Assembly: GCF_002213415.1 (NCBI RefSeq) | Contig: NZ_NJGU01000001.1 | Coordinates: 682,001-746,000, forward strand | Direction of reading: 5' to 3' | DNA: 64,000 nt | Source of the DNA: Herbaspirillum robiniae | GTDB taxonomy: Bacteria; Pseudomonadota; Gammaproteobacteria; Burkholderiales; Burkholderiaceae_D | Part shown: piece by piece, positions 50,722-57,982 of the stretch | How positions within the stretch are numbered: position 1 is the first letter of the stretch | How the letters are laid out: the number at the start of each line of letters is the position of its first letter | Notes under the pieces: model-generated | The model's input: only the letters and a program-made list of their open reading frames with translations | What the model was told of the DNA's origin: nothing | The model's database searches: none | Made by a program: the position numbers and the translations under genes

Positions 50722-51072
50722 TCAGCGCAGCCAGGCGGCGACCAGGCCCAGCGCCAGCAGCACGCCGAACGCCGTCAGCGCGCGCACGCGGGTGCGCAGC
50801 TTGTCCATCGCCGCCACCAGCTGCGCGTTCTGCTCGGCCAGCGTATTGATCAGCTGGCTGGCCTCCAGCTGTTCCTCTTCCAGCTGGCGGATGCGCTGCG
50901 CCAGCTGCGCGGTGTCGCCCGTGGCGGGGGCGAGGTCCTGCGCCTGCACCTCGCTCTTGGTCTTGCGGGTGCGCGACCACAAGTCGCGCGCGCCCTTGAC
51001 GATGCCGGGCGTGGCTTGCACCACGTCGCCCCACGGTATCAATTTGATGGCGGACATCCAGCTGAATCCCAT
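50722..51072 (-). CDS. Coiled-coil protein with C-terminal membrane anchor
   Basis: 116 residues, no named family recognised. The N-terminus (MGFSWMSAIKLIPWGDVVQATPGIV) is amphipathic, the middle (~40-85) is a Gln/Glu/Leu coiled coil (AQLAQRIRQLEEEQLEASQ), and the last 20 residues (VRALTAFGVLLALGLVAAWLR) form a membrane helix with the C-terminal Arg probably on the cytoplasmic side. AGGAGCAGGACG is a clear ribosome binding site for ATG 51072. It reads as a tail-anchored inner-membrane protein. It has no obvious operon partner. Confidence 0.72.
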   Translation of the reverse strand: MGFSWMSAIKLIPWGDVVQATPGIVKGARDLWSRTRKTKSEVQAQDLAPATGDTAQLAQRIRQLEEEQLEASQLINTLAEQNAQLVAAMDKLRTRVRALTAFGVLLALGLVAAWLR

Positions 51073-51259
51073 CGTCCTGCTCCTTTCAGATACGGCTTGT
51101 TGCAAATGGCCCCGAACCTCGGCCTTGCGGCTACTTCTAAGACAGTCGAAACCCGATTTTATCCCGCCGGCGCAACGGCACGCGCAAGACCGGTTTCCTT
51201 GCCGACAACACTTCCCGCTTCATGCCCCGCCTGCGCCGGCCCTCCGGAGAATTTTCCCG

Positions 51260-51652
51260 ATGAAAGCAACACTACGCCTTACCCTGCTGCTGGCCCTGTG
51301 CGGCGCCAGCGCGGGCGCCTTCGCGCTGGACTGCGACAAGGCCGTCACGCAGGCGGAAATGAACGGCTGCGTGGCCCAGGACCTGAACCAGGCCGATGCC
51401 GAGCTGAACCAGACCTATATCGCCTACCGCGCCAAATTGCGCACCGCCCAGCAGAACCAGATCCGCGACGTACAGCTGGCCTGGATGAAATACCGCGACC
51501 TGTCCTGCCGCTTCGAAAGCGCGGGCGTGGCCGGCGGCTCTGCCTCCGGCATGGCGCTGCAAACCTGCCTGGCCGACAAGACGCGCCAGCGCACCAGGGA
51601 GCTCAAGGCGCTGGCCGGCTGCCCCGAGGGCGATCTCTCCTGCCCGCGCTAG
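51260..51652 (+). CDS. LprI-family exported protein (lysozyme-inhibitor-like, DUF1311)
   Basis: 130 residues. A signal peptide (LRLTLLLALCGASAGAFA) is cut before LDCDKAV near residue 22. The mature part has the DUF1311 pattern CDKAVTQAEMNGCVAQDLNQADAELNQTY and later WMKYRDLSCRFE and LQTCLADKTRQRTRELK, with six Cys suited to disulfides. Relatives include LprI, reported to inhibit lysozyme; that activity is not assured here. GGAGA lies ten bases before the ATG. It is followed by another small exported-protein gene on the same strand. Confidence 0.85.
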   Translation: MKATLRLTLLLALCGASAGAFALDCDKAVTQAEMNGCVAQDLNQADAELNQTYIAYRAKLRTAQQNQIRDVQLAWMKYRDLSCRFESAGVAGGSASGMALQTCLADKTRQRTRELKALAGCPEGDLSCPR

Positions 51653-51753
51653 GCAGCCGCCGGCATTCATGCTGTAATGCGCTCGTCTGCAGATCCAAGC
51701 ACCCGCTTCCCATTTGCCGGCATCTCGAAATCCACTCGCTCAGGGAGATACCA

Positions 51754-52050
51754 ATGAAAAAACTGCTGATCGCCATCACCTCTTTCGCACTGGCCGCCCC
51801 GCTGCTGCTCGCCTCGCCGGCCATGGCGCAGACCGCGCAACAGAACAAGATGACCACCTGTAACAAGGACGCCGGCGACAAGAAGGGCGACGAGCGCAAG
51901 GCCTTCATGAAGGAATGCCTGTCCAACAAGCCCGCCAAGCCGGCTACCCAGCAAGACAAGATGAAGCAGTGCAACGCCGACGCCGCCGGCAAGAAAGGCG
52001 ACGAGCGCAAGGCCTTCATGTCGTCCTGCCTGAAGAAGGACAAGTCCTGA
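51754..52050 (+). CDS. PsiF-like exported protein with two tandem repeats
   Basis: 98 residues. A signal peptide (LLIAITSFALAAPLLLASPAMA) is cut after AMA near residue 25. The mature part is two near-identical units, each with NKM-TCNKDA-DKKGDERKAFM-ECL, the PsiF repeat carrying two Cys. Residues 28-57 and 67-95 align almost completely. PsiF is phosphate-starvation-inducible in E. coli and of unknown function; no Pho box is visible here. CAGGGAG precedes the ATG, and a strong terminator follows. Confidence 0.9.
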   Translation: MKKLLIAITSFALAAPLLLASPAMAQTAQQNKMTTCNKDAGDKKGDERKAFMKECLSNKPAKPATQQDKMKQCNADAAGKKGDERKAFMSSCLKKDKS

Positions 52051-52089
52051 GGCAGGAGGACGCGCAAGCGCGCCAGCGTTTGCCGCATG

Positions 52090-52118
52090 AAAAAAGCCCC
52101 GGCATGCCGGGGCTTTTT
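52090..52118. terminator. Bidirectional terminator, psiF-like gene / lysE-type gene
   Basis: AAAAAGCCCCGG pairs perfectly with CCGGGGCTTTTT around a 4-base loop. U-runs lie in both directions between convergent genes. Confidence 0.9.
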
Positions 52119-52171
52119 GTTTGGTGCGGCGACCGCCGCCGGGCGCCGGCTCAATGCCCAGCGTTCAGCGC

Positions 52172-52831
52172 TCAGTGCGCGCTGCGCTTGAAGAAGAACA
52201 GCCCCGCGCCCACCAGCATCAGCACGCCGCCGAAGAAGCGGTTCTGCGCCTTGACCGCCTTCTGGTTGCGGAAGAAGCGCTGCAGCCGGCTGGCGGCGAA
52301 AGCGTAGCCATGCATCACCACCAGGTCCACCGCCACCATGGTCACCGCCAGCACCAGCAGTTGCAGCCAGAGCGGACGATCGTGGTCGATGAACTGCGGC
52401 AGCACCGCCACCATGAAGACGATGCCCTTGGGATTGGTGGCATTGGTCAGGAAGCCGGTCATGCAGCGCTGCCACCAGGCCTGGCCGCGCGTGGCGGCCG
52501 CGGTCGCATTGGCCGTATCCAGCGCCGCGCCCTCCTGCCGGACTTCCACCGGCGCGCGCCATTGCGAGAAGCCCAGGTAGATCAGGTACAGCGCGCCGGC
52601 CACCTTGATGATGTTGAAGGCGGTCTCGGAGGCCACCAGCAGCGAGCCCACGCCGGCGCCGGCAATGATCAGGATCACCACCAGCGCGATCTCGAGCCCG
52701 AGGATGGTGGCGCTGGTGCGGCGCACGCCGTAGTTCAGGCCATGGCTCATCGACAGCACCGCGCCGGACCCGGGGGAAATGGCGATCACGCAAGCGGCGA
52801 CAAAGAATGCAAACCAGGTTTGATAAGCCAT
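52172..52831 (-). CDS. LysE/RhtB-family amino-acid exporter
   Basis: 219 residues with about six membrane helices. The family opening TWFAFFVAACVIAISPGSGAVLSMSHGLNYG includes the conserved PG pair in the first helix; GALYLIYLGFSQWRAP and NATNPKGIVFMVAVLPQFI follow. Members export homoserine, threonine, leucine or lysine; the specific amino acid cannot be read from sequence. Start ATG 52831 (MAYQTWF) is where the family homology begins; the frame runs further to 52867. It is convergent with the psiF-like gene. Confidence 0.9.
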   Translation of the reverse strand: MAYQTWFAFFVAACVIAISPGSGAVLSMSHGLNYGVRRTSATILGLEIALVVILIIAGAGVGSLLVASETAFNIIKVAGALYLIYLGFSQWRAPVEVRQEGAALDTANATAAATRGQAWWQRCMTGFLTNATNPKGIVFMVAVLPQFIDHDRPLWLQLLVLAVTMVAVDLVVMHGYAFAASRLQRFFRNQKAVKAQNRFFGGVLMLVGAGLFFFKRSAH

Positions 52832-53022
52832 GTGAGTCTCGATGATGCTGTTGGGAAAGCTCGTCATTATAAAGAATATCGGCGCCCCGGACTTCCTGTT
52901 CGCCTACAGCAGACTCAGCATTCCATGCCAGAACTTCACCCGTCGCGCCGCATCAGACTCCATGTCTGAACCGATATCTCAACCGGCGCATGCATGCCGA
53001 CAACCACAACAGGAGATACAGC

Positions 53023-53157
53023 ATGGACCTCCATCTCTCTTTCGGCCCGCTGGCGGCGCTCATCGCCGGCATCCTGATCCTGGCCATGCCGCGGCTGCTG
53101 AACTACATCGTCGCGCTATACCTGATCGTGATCGGCCTGGTCGGCCTGTTCGGCTGA
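53023..53157 (+). CDS. DUF3096 family small membrane protein, copy 1
   Basis: 44 residues: MDLHLSFGPLAALIAGILI followed by LAMPRLLNYIVALYLIVIGLVGLFG, two short hydrophobic helices with the DUF3096 PRLLNYIVA core. AGGAG lies seven bases before the ATG. It is too short for most gene callers but matches the family well and is followed at once by a second, related copy. Function unknown; the family is common in proteobacteria as one- or two-gene units. Confidence 0.8.
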   Translation: MDLHLSFGPLAALIAGILILAMPRLLNYIVALYLIVIGLVGLFG

Positions 53158-53174
53158 TCCGCCGGGGAGGCATC

Positions 53175-53324
53175 GTGAACCTGCACATTACCCTCGCGCC
53201 GCTGGTGTCGCTGGTGGCCGGCATCCTGATCCTGATCGCGCCCCGGCTGCTCAACGTCATCGTCGCGATCTACCTGATCGCCATGGGCGTGATGGGACTG
53301 GTCGGCCACGGCAAATTCATCTGA
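53175..53324 (+). CDS. DUF3096 family small membrane protein, copy 2
   Basis: 49 residues, GTG start with GGGGAGG six bases upstream. The sequence NLHITLAPLVSLVAGILILI then APRLLNVIVAIYLIAMG parallels copy 1 over its whole length (about half of positions identical), so the pair arose by tandem duplication and then diverged. The C-terminus HGKFI is longer than copy 1. It begins 17 bases after copy 1, surely one transcript. Confidence 0.8.
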   Translation: MNLHITLAPLVSLVAGILILIAPRLLNVIVAIYLIAMGVMGLVGHGKFI

Positions 53325-53571
53325 AGCGTTTCATCTGAGGCGTTGCGCGTACGGCGACCTGCTCTCGGCGCCGCTGCAGAACGCTAAAAAGAAACGCGAG
53401 AAAGAAATGCGAAAAACGGCGGCAACGATTGCTTACAAATCTGCGATGAAATGAAACACTTTGATGTCGTCCACCGGATCGGCCGTTCGTTATTGGAAGT
53501 AAGGCGCAGCGAAAAGCGTAGTACGCAAAATCAAACGCCGAGCGTAACCTTCACTTTCAAAAGGAATTGCC

Positions 53572-53832
53572 ATGAAGACCCAAGCCGCCAAATCCGTCAT
53601 CGCCGCCACCCTGCTGACCGCCCTGGCACTGCCGGTGTTCGCGCAGACCGGCGCCGCCGCTGCGGCAACCACGCCTGCCGCTCCTGCCGCCGCGACCAGC
53701 GACGCAGCACCGAAGGCCAAGACTTCGCACGCCAAGCACAAGGCGGCCAAGAAGACCGAGAAGAAGGCTGAAAAGAAGGATGCCGCCGGCGCCGAAGCCA
53801 AGCCGGCCACCGACGCCGCCAAGGCCAAGTAA
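53572..53832 (+). CDS. Asr-like Lys/Ala-rich exported protein, copy 1
   Basis: 86 residues. A signal peptide (KSVIAATLLTALALPVFAQ) is cut after VFA near residue 24. The mature part is low-complexity Ala/Thr/Pro followed by Lys/Ala: TSHAKHKAAKKTEKKAEKKDA, strongly basic and disordered. The composition resembles E. coli acid-shock protein Asr, which protects periplasmic proteins, but there is no sequence-level proof. GGAATTGCC precedes the ATG. First of three tandem homologues; a 44-base stretch (53704-53747) is identical to copy 2. Confidence 0.75.
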   Translation: MKTQAAKSVIAATLLTALALPVFAQTGAAAAATTPAAPAAATSDAAPKAKTSHAKHKAAKKTEKKAEKKDAAGAEAKPATDAAKAK

Positions 53833-54060
53833 TTCGCCGCACCGAACACGCACCATCACCGAGACAACCGATTTCTGAAAGAAGCCAGCCATGAAAACCA
53901 ACGCCATCATCGTCGCCTCCCTGCTGTCCGCCCTGACCCTGCCGGTGTTCGCACAAACCGGCGCCGCGACCGCCCCGGCGGCAACCCCCGCCGCGCCGGC
54001 AGCCGCGACTACCGATGCAGCACCGAAGGCCAAGACTTCGCACGCCAAGCACAAGGCGGC
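53704..54060 (+). repeat. 44-bp identical direct repeat in the Asr-like array
   Basis: Positions 53704-53747 and 54017-54060 are identical over 44 bases (starting GCAGCACCGAAGGCCAAG), in frame in both genes. Copies 2 and 3 share another identical run, TCCCTGCTGTCCGCCCTGAC onward (35 bases), in their signal peptides. Recent duplication or gene conversion is indicated. Confidence 0.9.
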
Positions 54061-54154
54061 AAAGAAGGCTGACAAGAGCGACAAGAAGACGGAAAAGAAG
54101 GATGCCGCAGGCGCTGAAGCCAAGCCTGCCGCCGATGCAGCCAAGACCAAGTAA
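53891..54154 (+). CDS. Asr-like Lys/Ala-rich exported protein, copy 2
   Basis: 87 residues, same layout as copy 1: signal peptide (NAIIVASLLSALTLPVFAQ) then Ala/Pro-rich and Lys/Ala-rich mature part ending KTEKKDAAGAEAKPAADAAKTK. GAAAGAAGCCAGCC before the ATG. The spacer after copy 1 (about 58 bases) resembles the spacer before copy 3, so the duplicated unit included intergenic DNA. The signal peptide is closer to copy 3, the mature basic part closer to copy 1, which suggests mosaic exchange. Confidence 0.75.
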   Translation: MKTNAIIVASLLSALTLPVFAQTGAATAPAATPAAPAAATTDAAPKAKTSHAKHKAAKKADKSDKKTEKKDAAGAEAKPAADAAKTK

Positions 54155-54215
54155 TTCATTGCCATACCGACCGCGTATCCACGCCCAGACTACCGACTCC
54201 TGAAAGGATCTAGCC

Positions 54216-54497
54216 ATGAAAACCAAAGCCATCATCGTCGCTTCCCTGCTGTCCGCCCTGACCCTGCCGGTGTTCGCCCAGACCGGCGCGCCGACCGCGG
54301 CGCCCACCGGCACCGCCCCGGCCTCCGCGCCAGGCACCAACCCCGGCCCGGGCCCGGCCACCAAGGCTGAAGCCGCGACCAAGGCCGAAGCGCACAAGGT
54401 GAAGAAGGCCACCAAGAAGACCGCCAAGAAGGCCAAGGCGAAGGTCGACAGCGCCACCGGCGCGGACAAGCCGGCCGCCGACGGCGCCAAGAAGTAA
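54216..54497 (+). CDS. Asr-like Lys/Ala-rich exported protein, copy 3
   Basis: 93 residues. Signal peptide almost identical to copy 2; mature part longer in Pro/Thr/Ala (TGAPTAAPTGTAPASAPGTN) and then Lys-rich (HKVKKATKKTAKKAKAKVD). AAGGATCTAGCC before the ATG. It lacks the TSHAKHKAAKK block shared by copies 1 and 2. A strong terminator at 54560-54600 closes the unit, so the three genes probably share a transcript. Confidence 0.75.
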   Translation: MKTKAIIVASLLSALTLPVFAQTGAPTAAPTGTAPASAPGTNPGPGPATKAEAATKAEAHKVKKATKKTAKKAKAKVDSATGADKPAADGAKK

Positions 54498-54559
54498 GCA
54501 GCAACGCAAGGAGCATTACCGGAGCGCAGCGCGCTCCACCCATGTCAGGGATGACTGGG

Positions 54560-54600
54560 ATGCCGCATCATCGCCGCGAGGTGTTGATGCGGCATTTTTT
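54560..54600 (+). terminator. Terminator of the Asr-like gene array
   Basis: ATGCCGCATCA (54560-54570) pairs with TGATGCGGCAT (54585-54595) and runs into TTTTTT on the plus strand only. Confidence 0.88.
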
Positions 54601-54627
54601 TGCGGCGGCGCCGGTGGCGAAAAGAAA

Positions 54628-56070
54628 TCAGCCGGCCTGCCAGCGGATGGCGACGCGCTCGCCACCAGAAGAGAAATGCGCGCAATCCATGCCGATGCCG
54701 GCCGCGAAAATCAGCGCGTCGCCGGCGAACAGCAGCGGCAGGTAAGGACGTTCCCAGGCCGGGACGTCGGCGCTCTGGAAGTGTTGTTTCAGGCTGCGCG
54801 CCGGTCGGTTGGCGGCCAGCTTCACCCGCTCGCCGCCGCTGCGCCCCTGCACCGACAGCGCCTGCGCCGCCAGCCATACGGTATCGAAACCGGGCCTCGT
54901 ATCCGCGGCCGCCAGCAGATCGAAATGCAGCGCGCCGTAACAGGCCGCCACCCGCAAGGATTTCTCCCCCGCCCACTTCAGCCTGAGGACGGCGCCCTCT
55001 TCGGGCGGCGTACGGCGCGGCGCGAGGAACACGCGCTCCCGGTAACGATGCACCTCGCCGTCGGGATGCGAGACGCACAGCTGGGCCTCGACGTCGGCCT
55101 GCATCAGCTGCGCGCGCATCTCGTGCATCCAGGCCGCGGACGGCATGCGCATGCCGCGCAGTCCGAACCAATGGCGCATCAGGTTGAAGAAGCGCTGCTC
55201 GCTGAGCTCGCGCAAGACCGGCATCAGCAGGTGATCGTCGCTGCGGCAGCGCTCCAGGTCCTGGACGGCCACCTCGCGCAGCAATTCCTGCGCGCCCTGC
55301 GCATGCCCGGCCGCGCGCGCCAGGCGCTGCTGGTAGCCGTGAAAGGATTGTCCCAGCGCGGGCATCACCAGGTGCCGCAAGGCGTTGCGGGCGTAGCGGG
55401 TGTCGGCGTTGGATTCATCCTCGATGTGCGGCAGCGAGCGCGCCGCCGCATAGGCTTCCAGCTGCGTGCGCGTGATGCCCAGCAGCGGGCGCACGATCAG
55501 CGTGGCGTCGTCGCCCAGCAAACCGGGCGCCGTGTTGCATGCCTCCATGCCCGACATGCCGGCCAGGCCGCTGCCGCGCAGCAGTTGCAGCAACACCGTC
55601 TCGGCCTGGTCGTCCAGATGATGCGCGCTCAGCAGGATGGCTGCGCCATGTTCGCGGCACATGCGCCCCAGCGCGGCGTAGCGCGCCACGCGGGCGGCCT
55701 CCTCCACGCCGCTGCCGGCGACGTTGTCCAGGCTCACGCGCGCGGCGAAGAACGGCACGCCCAAGCGCTCGCAACTCGCCTGGCAATGCGCCTGCCAGGC
55801 ATCCGCATGCGGGCTCAGGCCGTGATGCACGTGCAGCGCCAGCAGCGTCATGCCGCCGGCTGCGGCGTGGGCCGCGGCCACATCCAGCAGCACCGAGGAA
55901 TCCAGTCCGCCGCTGTAGGCCACGGCGAGCGTGCCGCCGGTGGTGCCGGTGGTGCCGGTGATGCCGCTGGTGCCGGCGCGCTGCAGGGCCTCGCGCAGGG
56001 CCGACGACAGCGCCTGCGCCGTCTTGCCCGCGCTGCCGGGTTCATCGGATGGAAGATCTGAATCGGACAT
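54628..56070 (-). CDS. tilS: tRNA(Ile)-lysidine synthase
   Basis: 480 residues. It converts the wobble C of the CAU isoleucine tRNA to lysidine, an essential step. The PP-loop AYSGGLDSSVLLD lies near residue 50 and is followed by ALHVHHGLSPHAD and SAHHLDDQAETVLLQLLRGSGL, all typical. The C-terminal TilS substrate-binding domain (from ~370) is present and ends with SADVPAWERPYLPLLFAGD. Just before the PP-loop is an odd Gly/Thr stretch, TSGITGTTGTTGG, from a small DNA repeat. ATG 56070 (MSDSDLPSDEP) is chosen; no clear ribosome binding site. It follows accA on the same strand. Confidence 0.95.
   Translation of the reverse strand: MSDSDLPSDEPGSAGKTAQALSSALREALQRAGTSGITGTTGTTGGTLAVAYSGGLDSSVLLDVAAAHAAAGGMTLLALHVHHGLSPHADAWQAHCQASCERLGVPFFAARVSLDNVAGSGVEEAARVARYAALGRMCREHGAAILLSAHHLDDQAETVLLQLLRGSGLAGMSGMEACNTAPGLLGDDATLIVRPLLGITRTQLEAYAAARSLPHIEDESNADTRYARNALRHLVMPALGQSFHGYQQRLARAAGHAQGAQELLREVAVQDLERCRSDDHLLMPVLRELSEQRFFNLMRHWFGLRGMRMPSAAWMHEMRAQLMQADVEAQLCVSHPDGEVHRYRERVFLAPRRTPPEEGAVLRLKWAGEKSLRVAACYGALHFDLLAAADTRPGFDTVWLAAQALSVQGRSGGERVKLAANRPARSLKQHFQSADVPAWERPYLPLLFAGDALIFAAGIGMDCAHFSSGGERVAIRWQAG
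55931..55980. repeat. Short tandem repeat within tilS
   Basis: About five degenerate copies of the 9-mer GGTGGTGCC (also as GGTGATGCC/GCTGGTGCC) encode the Gly/Thr-rich run before the PP-loop. The copy number could vary by slippage without shifting frame, since the unit is a multiple of three. Confidence 0.65.
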
Positions 56071-56116
56071 GAGTATCGAACAGTTGCAAATGAGCCCGCC
56101 GGCCAGAAACGACAAA

Positions 56117-56140
56117 CGCCAGCGACGGTGATCGCTGGCG
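56117..56140 (-). terminator. Possible weak terminator after accA
   Basis: CGCCAGCGA (56117-56125) pairs with TCGCTGGCG (56132-56140). The minus strand continues TTTGTCGTTTC, only a broken T-run, so termination would be partial. Confidence 0.4.
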
Positions 56141-56182
56141 CTTGGACTTGCCCGGCCGTCAGCCGGAGGAAGACGAAACGGC

Positions 56183-57163
56183 TTATTCGGCCGAATTCAG
56201 TTCCTTGAACTTGCCGTAGGCCATCAGCTTTTCGTGACGCGCCGCCAGCAGCTCCTTGGTCTTCATGCCCTGGAACTGGCGCAGCGTGTCCGACAGCGCG
56301 CGCTTGAGCAGCGCGGCCATTTGCTTCGGATCGCGGTGGGCGCCGCCCAGCGGCTCGTTGACGATCTTGTCGATCAGGCCGATCGCCTTCAGGCGATGCG
56401 CGGTCAGGCCCAACGCCTCGGCGGCGTCGGCGGCGCGGTCGGCGGTCTTCCACAGGATGGAAGCGCAGCCTTCCGGCGAGATCACCGAATAGGTCGCGTA
56501 TTGCAGCATCAGCACCGAGTCGCCCACGGCGATGGCCAGCGCGCCGCCGGAGCCGCCTTCGCCGATGATGGTGGCGATCAGCGGCACCTTCAGTTCGGCC
56601 ATCACGTACAGGTTGTGGCCGATCGCTTCGGACTGGCCGCGCTCTTCAGCGTCGATGCCGGGGAATGCGCCCGGGGTGTCGACGAAGGTAAAGATGGGTA
56701 AATTGAATTTCTCGGCCACCTTCATCAGGCGCATCGCCTTGCGATAGCCTTCCGGCTTGGGCATGCCGAAGTTGCGCATTGCGCGTTCCTTGGTGTCGCG
56801 CCCCTTCTGGTGGCCGATCACCATGCACGCCTGTCCGTTGAAGCGGGCCAGGCCGCCGACGATGGACTGGTCGTCCGCGAAGGTGCGGTCGCCGTGCAGT
56901 TCGTGGAAGTCGGTGAAGCACTCGCGCACGTAGTCCATGGTGTACGGACGCTGCGGGTGGCGGGCGATCTGCGAAACCTGCCAGGGCGTGAGCTTGGCGT
57001 AGATGTCTTTGGTCAGCTGCTGGCTTTTCTTGACCAGGCGTTCGATCTCTTCGGAGATGTCGACGGCCGAGTCGTCCTGCACAAAACGCAACTCTTCGAT
57101 CTTGGCGTCCAGCTCGGCGATGGCCTGCTCGAAGCCCAGAAAAGTCGTTGTCGATTTACTCAT
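56183..57163 (-). CDS. accA: Acetyl-CoA carboxylase carboxyltransferase, alpha subunit
   Basis: 326 residues. With AccD it transfers the carboxyl group from biotin to acetyl-CoA, the committed step of fatty-acid synthesis. The sequence matches AccA throughout: [82 protein letters not shown] and [12 protein letters not shown]. Its leader holds a strong hairpin (57199-57234). It lies between tilS and the glycosylase/cysS pair, all on the minus strand; the accA-tilS neighbourhood is common in this class. Confidence 0.97.
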   Translation of the reverse strand: MSKSTTTFLGFEQAIAELDAKIEELRFVQDDSAVDISEEIERLVKKSQQLTKDIYAKLTPWQVSQIARHPQRPYTMDYVRECFTDFHELHGDRTFADDQSIVGGLARFNGQACMVIGHQKGRDTKERAMRNFGMPKPEGYRKAMRLMKVAEKFNLPIFTFVDTPGAFPGIDAEERGQSEAIGHNLYVMAELKVPLIATIIGEGGSGGALAIAVGDSVLMLQYATYSVISPEGCASILWKTADRAADAAEALGLTAHRLKAIGLIDKIVNEPLGGAHRDPKQMAALLKRALSDTLRQFQGMKTKELLAARHEKLMAYGKFKELNSAE

Positions 57164-57198
57164 TGTGTTCCTTTTTCAACAAGTCCGATGGAATGTCT

Positions 57199-57234
57199 GC
57201 AACGCCCGCCCCGTCGGGGCTGTGGCGGCGTTGC
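57199..57234 (-). promoter_or_regulatory. Leader hairpin upstream of accA
   Basis: GCAACGCC (57199-57206) pairs with GGCGTTGC (57227-57234), and inside it GCCCC-GTC-GGGGC (57208-57220) forms a tight second stem. It is 36-70 bases before the accA start. A -10-like TATACT on the minus strand (57275-57280) would place it within the leader. No T-run, so it is not a terminator for a gene upstream. Confidence 0.5.
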
Positions 57235-57321
57235 CGCTACGTCATCGGTTTGCCTTCAATCTTGCGAGGAGCGGAGTATACACCAGTGGCCTACCCTGCC
57301 CTCATTCCCCGGGATCAATAG

Positions 57322-57981
57322 TCAATAGTCGGACGGCAGCGGGTCTAGGCTGCGCCAGAGATACCATGTGGCAACGGTGCGCCACGGCTCCCAGTTCGCG
57401 GCGACCTCGCGCGCGTCGCTGCGCGACACGGGCTCGCCCGAGAAGTAGCTGATGCTGATGCCCTTGAGCAACCCCAGGTCGTCCAGCGGCAGCACATTCG
57501 GGCGCAGCAGATTAAATATCAAAAACATCTCGGCTGTCCAGCGGCCGATGCCGCGGATCTGGATCATTTCCGCGATGACGTCCTCGTCCTGCATCTCGGC
57601 CCATTTGTCCGGATGCACGGTCTTGGCCTTGAAATGGTTGGCCAGGTCGAGGATGTATTCGGCCTTGCGCTTGGACAGGCCGCATTCGGCCAGCCCTTCC
57701 GGGCCGGTGCGGATCACCTGGGCCGGCGTGCACTTGGGACAAGCCTCGAGAAACCGTTGCCACACGGCATTGGCGGCCTTGGTCGAGATCTGCTGGCCGA
57801 TCACCGAGCGCGCCAGCGTGGTGAACGCGTCGCCGCGCACGGTCAGCTGGAGGTCGCCGAACTGGGGGATGATCTTGCGCATGATGCGGTCGCGCTTCAT
57901 CAGCTCGGCCTTGGCCTCTTCCCAGTAGGCGGGCACGATCAGCGTGGGATCGGCCGGACTTGTTTTTATATGGGTATTCAA
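57322..57981 (-). CDS. DNA-3-methyladenine glycosylase (AlkA-type HhH-GPD)
   Basis: 219 residues. The HhH-GPD fold shows the helix-hairpin-helix IQIRGIGRWTAEMFLIF near 142-158 with the catalytic Asp in LPLDDLGLLKG, and SVIGQQISTKAANAVWQRF upstream. It removes alkylated purines in base-excision repair. It lacks the N-terminal domain of E. coli AlkA, like the shorter AlkA/Mag family. The start is a TTG (complement of 57979-57981): GGAGAG six bases earlier, lying inside the end of cysS, and a one-base gap to the cysS stop argue for translational coupling. A later ATG would lose ~27 residues. Confidence 0.9.
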   Translation of the reverse strand: MNTHIKTSPADPTLIVPAYWEEAKAELMKRDRIMRKIIPQFGDLQLTVRGDAFTTLARSVIGQQISTKAANAVWQRFLEACPKCTPAQVIRTGPEGLAECGLSKRKAEYILDLANHFKAKTVHPDKWAEMQDEDVIAEMIQIRGIGRWTAEMFLIFNLLRPNVLPLDDLGLLKGISISYFSGEPVSRSDAREVAANWEPWRTVATWYLWRSLDPLPSDY

Positions 57982-57982
57982 C

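Noticed and set aside
53704-54060. CRISPR-like repeats in the Asr-like array
   Set aside because: The identical segments are in frame within homologous genes, only two copies, and have no regular spacers.
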